This document shows, in pieces, positions 1 to 5,150 of a stretch of DNA of 5,150 nucleotides (the first letter of the stretch is position 1; each line of letters begins with the position of its first letter). The stretch covers positions 1-5,150 of the forward strand of contig JAFGVR010000078.1 in assembly GCA_016937915.1 (NCBI GenBank). Reading direction: 5' to 3'. The DNA comes from Campylobacterales bacterium. Its GTDB lineage: Bacteria; Campylobacterota; Campylobacteria; Campylobacterales; Sulfurimonadaceae. A program made the position numbers and the translations under genes. The notes below the pieces were generated by a model that saw nothing but the letters and a program-made list of their open reading frames with translations, was not told the origin of the DNA and made no database searches.

Positions 1-1378
1 AGATATAGTTGATTCTATCTATGAGATATGTAAACTTGTACAAAAAAAAGGGTGTTTAAAGTCAAAAAAACTATGTCTATATCATCAGATAGATAAATGT
101 TTAGGACCATGTGAACTACCCATATCTAAACAAAGATATCAAGAGGAGATAGACAAAGCGATAGAGCTTGTACAAAATAAAAAACTCCTTTTAGAAAAAC
201 TCAAAGAGAGGATGTTTTTTTACTCAGATGAGCTTAGGTTTGAGGAGGCTAAGGAGCTAAGAGATAGATGCGAGAGGATAGAGAAGAGTGAGATAAAAAG
301 TGAGATAGATTTTGCATCAAATGAGAGCTACGATATCTTTGTTGTAAAAGATAGCACAAAAAGAGCTGTTGTTGTAAGGTTATTTATGAGAAATGGAAAG
401 ATTATCTCTTCAAATCACGACTTTATAAACTTAAACGATGGATATAGTGAAGATGAGCTTTATAAAAGGGTACTTCTTGATTTTTACTCCAAAGAGAAAC
501 CACCAATAGTAGCACCTATCTTAGTTGGAGCTAAGTTTGATGAGATTGATGAGATACAAGAGCATCTTAGTGGAGTATTTGGTAAAAAAGCTAGCATCAT
601 AAACCCACAAAGGGGTAAGAAAAAAGATCTCATAGAGTTAGCCCTTTTAAATGCAGATGAACTTCTAAAAAAAGAGAAAAAAGATGACAAATCAAAAATC
701 TTAGAGGAGTTAAAAGAGCTTCTAAAACTAAAACGCCTTCCAAATCGTGCAGAGATATTTGATAACTCCCACATGGCAGGACGCGCTACAGTTGGGGCTA
801 TGGTGGTTTATGATAATGGTGAATTTGATAAAAAAAGCTACCGTGTATATCATTTAGAGGTAAAAGATGAGTACGCTCAGATGCGTGAGACTCTAACTAG
901 AAGAGTAAATAGTTTTTCAAAAAATTCACCACCTGATATCTGGATAATAGATGGTGGGACTACTCTACTTAAACTAGCTTATGAGATACTAGAGTCTTGT
1001 GGGGTTTATATAGATGTTATAGCAATCTCTAAAGAGAAGATAGATGCAAAAAGTCACAGAGCAAAAGGTAAAGCCAACGACATCATCCATACCATAGATG
1101 AGAGCTTTAAACTTCAAAACTCAGATAAAAGACTCCAATGGGTACAAAACCTCAGAGATGAAGCTCATAGAAGTGCCATAACTTTTCATAAAAAAACAAA
1201 ACTAAAAGAGGACCAAGAGAGTCAACTACTTACTCTAAAAGGGATCTCTCAAGCAAAAATAAAAAAACTATTGAATCATTTTGGAACATTTGAGATGCTA
1301 AGAAAGGTCACAGAGGATGAGATAGCTTCCATTTTAAATACAAAAGATGCAAAAGTGATTAAAAATATTTATACATAA
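1..1378 (+). CDS. uvrC: UvrABC excinuclease subunit C, 5'-truncated by window edge
   Basis: UvrC makes the dual incisions in nucleotide excision repair after UvrA/UvrB damage recognition, in the cytoplasm. The reading frame is open from base 2 to the TAA at 1376-1378 (458 residues visible). With a usual family length near 600, about 140-150 residues, including the GIY-YIG 3'-incision domain, lie upstream. Seen in order (visible-residue numbers): a cysteine cluster C18, C25, C33, C37 ending in CLGPC, corresponding to the region reported to bind a [4Fe-4S] cluster in E. coli UvrC; a UVR (UvrB-interacting) motif about 66-95; and the RNase H-like 5'-incision domain with candidate catalytic D254 (FDNSH), D289 (DEYAQM), D317 (IIDGG) and H389 (DEAHRSA). 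The spacings 35/28/72 are close to E. coli D399/D438/D466/H538. A C-terminal helix-hairpin-helix region ([13 protein letters not shown]) closes the protein; its second hairpin looks weak. The ATG at 212 lies inside the UVR motif and is not the start. Confidence 0.97.
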   Translation, partial: DIVDSIYEICKLVQKKGCLKSKKLCLYHQIDKCLGPCELPISKQRYQEEIDKAIELVQNKKLLLEKLKERMFFYSDELRFEEAKELRDRCERIEKSEIKSEIDFASNESYDIFVVKDSTKRAVVVRLFMRNGKIISSNHDFINLNDGYSEDELYKRVLLDFYSKEKPPIVAPILVGAKFDEIDEIQEHLSGVFGKKASIINPQRGKKKDLIELALLNADELLKKEKKDDKSKILEELKELLKLKRLPNRAEIFDNSHMAGRATVGAMVVYDNGEFDKKSYRVYHLEVKDEYAQMRETLTRRVNSFSKNSPPDIWIIDGGTTLLKLAYEILESCGVYIDVIAISKEKIDAKSHRAKGKANDIIHTIDESFKLQNSDKRLQWVQNLRDEAHRSAITFHKKTKLKEDQESQLLTLKGISQAKIKKLLNHFGTFEMLRKVTEDEIASILNTKDAKVIKNIYT

Positions 1379-1398
1379 GTTTTATTTCTATTCTTATA

Positions 1399-1407
1399 TG
1401 CTATATT
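1399..1407 (+). promoter_or_regulatory. Candidate extended -10 promoter for the signalling genes
   Basis: The 62-base gap after uvrC contains TGCTATATT, an extended -10 element (TG-N-TATATT, five of six matches to TATAAT). It is preceded by T-rich DNA from 1379, with no clear -35. Campylobacterota housekeeping promoters typically rely on an (extended) -10 plus upstream periodic T-rich tracts, so this fits. Transcription would begin near 1413-1415, leaving a leader of roughly 27 bases. In AT-rich DNA such matches arise by chance. No terminator hairpin separates uvrC from the next gene, so read-through from uvrC is also possible. Confidence 0.4.
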
Positions 1408-1426
1408 TGTGACACTTTAATACTTT

Positions 1427-1432
1427 AAAAGG
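1427..1432 (+). promoter_or_regulatory. Ribosome binding site of the PAS gene
   Basis: AAAAGG lies 8 bases before the ATG at 1441. The spacer is a run of seven T and one A. It is a modest Shine-Dalgarno match that supports the 1441 start; the same start places the PAS fold directly at the N-terminus, as in Aer. Confidence 0.55.
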
Positions 1433-1440
1433 TTTTTTTA

Positions 1441-1860
1441 ATGAGTAACATAACCCCTATAGATCAAGAGTTCGTATATGATGGTAGTGTACTTATAAGT
1501 CAAACCGATGTTAATGGTGTTATAACTTATGTAAATCAAGAATTTTGCAAAATATCTGGATATAGTGTAGATGAGTTAGTTGGTAAAGGTCATGAGATAA
1601 TAAGACATCCAGATATGCCAAAAACTGTTTTTAAAAAGATGTGGGAGAGGATTCAAAGTGGTCAATCTTGGAGTGGACTTATAAAAAATCTAAGAAAAGA
1701 TGGACTCTATTACTGGGTTGAATGTGAAGTGTTGCCTATAATTGACCAAAAAGGTTTTATAACTGGATATATAACCGCACAAAAACCATCTCCAAGAAAA
1801 AACATATCTGAAAATGAACAAAGTTACAAAAAACTTTTAGAAAAAGAGCAAAGATTATAA
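1441..1860 (+). CDS. Stand-alone Aer-type PAS domain protein, probable flavin-binding redox sensor
   Basis: This 139-residue protein is one PAS domain (about 15-115) with a short polar, helical tail. It closely resembles the N-terminal PAS of the E. coli aerotaxis receptor Aer. From my remembered Aer sequence, the FAD-pocket residues N34, R57, H58, D60, W79 and N85 align with N32, R55, H56, D58, W77 and N83 here. The signature RHPDMPK and the WSGLIKN and YYWV strands are intact. There is no membrane segment, HAMP or chemotaxis signalling domain, so it is soluble and must act through a partner. Campylobacter CetB is a known stand-alone PAS of this kind, working with the transducer CetA; no CetA-like gene is visible here. 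The protein ends shortly after the PAS (tail YKKLLEKEQ), near where Aer would continue toward its membrane anchor. It is the first of three tightly spaced genes, so the downstream HPT protein and kinase are candidate partners. Flavin binding is inferred, not shown. Confidence 0.9.
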   Translation: MSNITPIDQEFVYDGSVLISQTDVNGVITYVNQEFCKISGYSVDELVGKGHEIIRHPDMPKTVFKKMWERIQSGQSWSGLIKNLRKDGLYYWVECEVLPIIDQKGFITGYITAQKPSPRKNISENEQSYKKLLEKEQRL

Positions 1861-1864
1861 ATAC

Positions 1865-1870
1865 GAGGAA
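1865..1870 (+). promoter_or_regulatory. Shine-Dalgarno of the HPT gene
   Basis: GAGGAA lies 5 bases before the ATG at 1876, a strong site. It fixes the start there and shows that this gene is translated independently of the PAS gene, although both are in the same reading frame. Two in-frame stops (TAA 1858-1860 and TGA 1873-1875) lie between them. Confidence 0.75.
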
Positions 1871-1875
1871 AGTGA

Positions 1876-3327
1876 ATGCTTATATACAATCATAGAAAAG
1901 AGTTAATTGGTATAGATGAAACAGATCTTAATAAACTAGGATTTAAAAATTTAGCTGAGTTAAATTCTGAAGTTTCAGATTTTGCAGACCTATTTATCAA
2001 AAAGCCTGGCTTTATACATAACTTCAAACATGTTCATTGGATAGATTTTATAAAAGCATCTGATGATGGAAGTATCTCTAGAGTAAATATAGAAGCTAAA
2101 GGTAAGAGATACAATGCAAATATTCAAATAAAATCTATATATTTAAGTGATGAACCTTCACTAAATGGATACATTATATATCTCCACCAGCTCTATTCTG
2201 AAGATCAAGATATATTTGATGAGCCTATAGTAACACCTATAAAACAAAATACAAAAATCGAAGAAAAAGTTGTTGTTCAAGAGATAAAAAAAGAACCTAC
2301 AATCGATAAATTTAAAGATGATCTAAAAGAAAAAGCAAACCTAGATCTTAATATCCTTGATGATGAAAATGAAAATATAGATTTAGATGTAAAATTAGAA
2401 ACTAAACATATAGATAAAATAGAACTTGATATAAAAGAAGATTTTGAGGATGAGATATTTGCTATAGAGAAAAAAGTACCTATAAATGATGAAGCTATAG
2501 ATATCTCATTCAATGATATAAAAGAACCTTATGATACTTTAGAAGATGCACAAGACGATATTGACAGTAATTATGTGTATGATCCACACATAGCTTCTGA
2601 AGAACTTGGGCTACCTATTGATCTTGTTGAAGAGTTTATAGGTGATTTTATACTGCAAGCAAAAGAGTTCAAAGAGGAGCTATATACATCTCTAACTCAT
2701 AGTGATTTTGAAAATGTAAAAAATCTATCACACAAACTAAAAGGTGTAGCAGCCAATTTAAGAATAGATGATGCATTTGAGTATCTTGCTGTAATCAATA
2801 CTTCTAACAATCCATCAGAGATAAAACATAATCTCAATAAATTTTATAAAGTTATCTCCAAACTAGCTGGTGAACCTACCCAGCCTACACAACCTACAAA
2901 GAAAGAGGAACCAAAAATAGAAAAAGTAACTGATTCTATAGAGTTAGATGATGACCTTTTTATAAAACCAGAACAAATAGAGATATCAGATGATGAAGTA
3001 GAAGTAGAAGATGATTTGGATATGCTATATTATAAGCAACTAGTAGCTAGTGAGCTTGGGCTTTCTGATGAGATATTTAATGAACTTTTAAACGATTTTG
3101 TAGAAGAGGCAAAAGTTTTATCTCAAAGTATGGAGAATTCACTAAAACAAAACGATTTAGAACACTCTAAAAAAGAAGCTATAAAATTAAAAGGGATGAG
3201 TGAAAACATGCGTTTAAAAGAGTTTTCAAAAGATTTAGAATCAATCATAACATCCACGGATAAAGAGATAGCTTTAGATAGTTTAAAAAATATAAACAAC
3301 TCTTTAGAAAAATATATAATAAAATAG
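1876..3327 (+). CDS. PAS-like protein with tandem HPT modules, the second lacking the histidine
   Basis: 483 residues, soluble, very acidic. Residues about 1-105 look like a divergent PAS-like domain (a GFKNLAELN helix after a short strand pair, and closing strands near 80-105); this part is a tentative call. Residues about 108-232 form a Glu/Asp/Lys-rich, probably disordered linker. HPT module 1 (about 235-332) contains the classical phosphotransfer helix LSHKLKG with H286 (CAC at 2731) as phosphoacceptor. A second linker (334-383) holds a PTQ repeat and an acidic stretch. HPT module 2 (about 385-482) aligns with module 1 without gaps at an offset of exactly 150 residues, but reads EAIKLKG, with I436 (ATA at 3181) where the histidine belongs. 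HPT domains carry phosphate between receiver domains in multistep phosphorelays. Module 1 is therefore likely active; module 2 probably has a binding or dimerising role. It sits 15 bases after the PAS gene and 11 before a hybrid kinase, its natural phosphorelay partner. No family name or symbol is recognised. Confidence 0.85.
   Translation: MLIYNHRKELIGIDETDLNKLGFKNLAELNSEVSDFADLFIKKPGFIHNFKHVHWIDFIKASDDGSISRVNIEAKGKRYNANIQIKSIYLSDEPSLNGYIIYLHQLYSEDQDIFDEPIVTPIKQNTKIEEKVVVQEIKKEPTIDKFKDDLKEKANLDLNILDDENENIDLDVKLETKHIDKIELDIKEDFEDEIFAIEKKVPINDEAIDISFNDIKEPYDTLEDAQDDIDSNYVYDPHIASEELGLPIDLVEEFIGDFILQAKEFKEELYTSLTHSDFENVKNLSHKLKGVAANLRIDDAFEYLAVINTSNNPSEIKHNLNKFYKVISKLAGEPTQPTQPTKKEEPKIEKVTDSIELDDDLFIKPEQIEISDDEVEVEDDLDMLYYKQLVASELGLSDEIFNELLNDFVEEAKVLSQSMENSLKQNDLEHSKKEAIKLKGMSENMRLKEFSKDLESIITSTDKEIALDSLKNINNSLEKYIIK
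2578..3315 (+). repeat. Protein-level tandem duplication of an HPT domain
   Basis: Residues 235-330 (bases 2578-2865) and 385-480 (bases 3028-3315) of the HPT protein align gap-free at a 150-residue offset. Shared landmarks include Y..........ELGL, DF...AK, SL...D.E, KLKG and N.R. By eye there are about 20 identities over the first 62 pairs, against almost none obvious at nucleotide level, so the duplication is old or the copies have diverged under different constraints. Confidence 0.8.
2875..2901 (+). repeat. Three 9-base units encoding PTQ-PTQ-PTK
   Basis: Three consecutive near-copies (CCTACCCAG, CCTACACAA, CCTACAAAG) encode a Pro-Thr-Gln repeat at the start of the linker between the two HPT modules. 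Units of 9 bases keep the frame, so copy-number change would only alter linker length. It is a short repeat, probably just a flexible spacer. Confidence 0.7.
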
Positions 3328-3329
3328 GT
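3326..3329 (+). promoter_or_regulatory. Weak Shine-Dalgarno overlapping the upstream stop codon
   Basis: AGGT overlaps the TAG stop of the HPT gene (3325-3327) and lies 9 bases before the kinase ATG at 3339. The match is weak, and with an 11-base gap the kinase is probably translated by coupling to the HPT gene, which would keep the two products in proportion. Confidence 0.45.
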
Positions 3330-3338
3330 AACAAATAG

Positions 3339-5150
3339 ATGCAGTTAAGTTTAAAAAACAAACTTCAATCAATAACAATCTTACCAATAACTATGTTGGT
3401 AGCTATCTTTGGATATTTTGCTTTTGATGCTTTTATTAAGTATCAAAATATACAGATAATAAAAAACAATATATCTAAAAATACATCTTTTGTAGAAACA
3501 AAGGATATAGATATATCTATAAAAGAGCTTATCAACCTATATTTATCGATAATGAAAACATCTAACTCTGTAGTTATTCATAAAAACAATCTATCTGATA
3601 GTTTAAAAAAGTCAAAAAAAATTACAGAATTAGATATAAAAAATACACTATCTATAACTCAAGTGCAATCTGTACTCGATTATAAATATATTGAAGATAG
3701 ACTACTTATAGAACAATTAAACTCTTTTTTTCAAAACAACAAAGAAAAGATAGACACTCTAGAACTAACAATAATAAAAATTCTGATAAATGCAAACTAC
3801 AATAAAAATGATTTAATTGATAATTTAGTTATAAAACATAGTCTCTTATCAGAGATAAAAAATATAATTTTAACAAGAGTTGATAAGAAGATAAAAGATG
3901 CTGAATTTTACTCTTTAATGATATTAATAGTCTCTAGTATATTTTTGGTTATAACATTACTTTTAGCTATTTTAGGAATATTTTTATCTACAGACATAGC
4001 AAAAAGTATAAAACAACTTGAAGATGTTTTAAGAAGAGTTGCTAGTGATTCCGATAATGATAAAGAGATAAATATAAATCTCCAAACATCAAAAGGTACA
4101 GCTGAAGCTTATAGACTTCTTGAACACATCATTGAACAAACAAAAAGAGATAAAGAGTTAGCTCAAGAAGCTAGTGAAGCTAAATCTATGTTTTTAGCAA
4201 ATATGAGTCATGAGATAAGAACACCTTTAAATGGAATAGTTGGTTTTACTGAACTTTTAAAAGATTCTGGACTTGATAGTGAGCAAAGAGAATTTATAGA
4301 TATAATAGAAAAATCATCTGAAAATCTATTAGAGATCATAAATAATATATTAGATTTATCAAAGATTGAAAGCAATAAATTAGAGATAGAAAATATAGTT
4401 TTCAGCCCTATAGAGGAGTTTGAAAGTGCTGTTGAAGTTTATGCAGTAAGAGCTAGTGAAAAACATATAGATTTAGGTTGTTTCATAGATCCTGCACTTG
4501 AATTTCCAGTAAAAGGGGATCCAACCAAAATCAAAGAGATTCTTATAAACTTAATGTCTAATGCTGTTAAATTTACAAACAGTGGTGGTTCTATAAATGT
4601 AGAGATTAGAAAGGTTTTAAGTAATAATGATGATTTTGAAAGAATTAGATTTGAGGTTCAAGATAGTGGTATAGGGGTAACAAGTGAACAAAAAGTAAGA
4701 ATTTTTGAAGCATTCTCTCAAGCTGATACCTCGATAACAAGAAAATATGGTGGAACTGGTTTAGGACTTACCATATCTAGTAACTTCATAGAACTCATGG
4801 GTGGAGAACTAGACTTAATAAGTAAACCTAGTGAAGGGACAACTTTTTTCTTTGAATTAGAGTTTGAAAAAGTTGAAACAAAAACTGAAAGTTTTGAAAA
4901 TAAATTTTCAGATGTTAAATCTGTTATACTAGAAACATCTCATAAATCTAAAAAACAAGAGGAATATTTAAGAGAATACTTAGAGTTTTACGGTGTTAAG
5001 TATATAACTTTTAAAGACAAAGATGAACTAAATAATGCTAGTGACTCAGATCTTATTTTTATAGATTTTGATTATACGACAGAGAGTGAATTACCTCAAT
5101 ATAGTAAGCTTAAAGAGAAACTAATAATCTTAACAAAATCGTATTTTAAA
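3339..5150 (+). CDS. Membrane hybrid sensor histidine kinase, 3'-truncated by window edge
   Basis: The frame is open from the ATG at 3339 to the last base (604 residues visible, no stop). The start is followed at once by an N-terminal anchor (about 11-33), as expected. Residues about 34-190 form a periplasmic, mostly helical sensor region. A second membrane segment spans about 191-216. Next come a HAMP-like/linker helix ([16 protein letters not shown], about 220-235) and a coiled coil (about 255-285). The kinase core is complete: H-box SHEIRTPLN with phosphoacceptor H291 (CAT at 4209), N-box around N404 and N408 ([10 protein letters not shown]), G1 box DSGIG from D442, F-box [10 protein letters not shown] (454-463) and G2 box GGTGLGL (471-477). 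From about 526 a receiver-like domain begins; it has a candidate phospho-Asp D576 (LIFIDFD), but ETS at 532-534 replaces the usual acidic pair. It resembles BarA/ArcB-type hybrid kinases, which usually continue with more receiver or HPT domains, so an important part of the protein is probably outside the window. The ligand is unknown. Confidence 0.93.
   Translation, partial: MQLSLKNKLQSITILPITMLVAIFGYFAFDAFIKYQNIQIIKNNISKNTSFVETKDIDISIKELINLYLSIMKTSNSVVIHKNNLSDSLKKSKKITELDIKNTLSITQVQSVLDYKYIEDRLLIEQLNSFFQNNKEKIDTLELTIIKILINANYNKNDLIDNLVIKHSLLSEIKNIILTRVDKKIKDAEFYSLMILIVSSIFLVITLLLAILGIFLSTDIAKSIKQLEDVLRRVASDSDNDKEININLQTSKGTAEAYRLLEHIIEQTKRDKELAQEASEAKSMFLANMSHEIRTPLNGIVGFTELLKDSGLDSEQREFIDIIEKSSENLLEIINNILDLSKIESNKLEIENIVFSPIEEFESAVEVYAVRASEKHIDLGCFIDPALEFPVKGDPTKIKEILINLMSNAVKFTNSGGSINVEIRKVLSNNDDFERIRFEVQDSGIGVTSEQKVRIFEAFSQADTSITRKYGGTGLGLTISSNFIELMGGELDLISKPSEGTTFFFELEFEKVETKTESFENKFSDVKSVILETSHKSKKQEEYLREYLEFYGVKYITFKDKDELNNASDSDLIFIDFDYTTESELPQYSKLKEKLIILTKSYFK

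Noticed and set aside
41..50. Run of eight A before GGG in uvrC, as a phase-variation or slippage site
   Set aside because: The frame is intact, the tract is short for an AT-rich genome, and uvrC is a housekeeping gene not expected to be phase-variable.
212..214. ATG with a purine-rich GAGAGG just upstream, as a start of the first gene
   Set aside because: The same frame is open back to base 2 and encodes the conserved UvrC cysteine region, and this Met lies inside the UVR motif. It is the first ATG in the window, not the gene start.
484..774. Minus-strand open frame of 96 codons inside uvrC
   Set aside because: It is Ser/Phe-rich antisense shadow of a well-supported gene, with no recognisable motif.
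1433..1439. Seven-T tract between ribosome site and PAS start, as a terminator tail or variable tract
   Set aside because: No GC-rich inverted repeat precedes it, and T-runs of this length are common in this sequence.
2277..2513. Minus-strand open frame of 78 codons inside the HPT gene
   Set aside because: The Ser/Phe/Ile composition is the complement of the acidic Lys/Glu/Asp linker; there is no independent evidence for a gene.
3173..3190. Possible frameshift or misread explaining the missing histidine of HPT module 2
   Set aside because: The frame stays open and the flanking KLKG and later residues align with module 1, so there is no sign of an indel; ATA to CAT/CAC would need at least two or three base changes.

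Overview
The window is AT-rich with all recognisable genes on the + strand. Protein style (Lys/Ile/Asn/Glu-rich, AT-ending codons, very short intergenic gaps, an Aer-type PAS protein, an NIT-like or all-alpha sensor hybrid kinase) suggests a Campylobacterota member, most likely near Sulfurimonas or its relatives. This is inferred from protein resemblance remembered for these families; no 16S or other direct marker is present.

Layout. Bases 1-1378 are the 3' three quarters of uvrC (nucleotide excision repair endonuclease); its start and GIY-YIG nuclease domain lie before the window. A 62-base gap (1379-1440) follows, with a plausible extended -10 promoter and no visible terminator hairpin. Then come three closely packed signalling genes: a stand-alone Aer-type flavin-PAS protein (1441-1860), a protein with a PAS-like N-terminus, long acidic linkers and two HPT modules (1876-3327), and a membrane-anchored hybrid histidine kinase (3339 to the window edge, incomplete). 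The gaps between these three are 15 and 11 bases, so they are probably one transcript.

How they may work together. The PAS protein keeps every flavin-contact residue I can align from E. coli Aer, so it is likely a redox/energy-state sensor. The second gene has one intact phosphotransfer histidine (H286) and a second HPT-like copy in which that residue is Ile (I436). The third gene has two membrane segments, a periplasmic helical domain, a complete HisKA/HATPase core, and the beginning of a receiver-like domain that lacks the usual acidic pair. A reasonable inference is a multi-component phosphorelay in which redox input, HPT relay and kinase are separate polypeptides. The most notable points are the tandem active/inactive HPT pair and the atypical receiver. 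Neither is proof of a new system, but both deserve a check.

There are no RNA genes, CRISPR arrays, insertion sequences or minus-strand genes that I can support.
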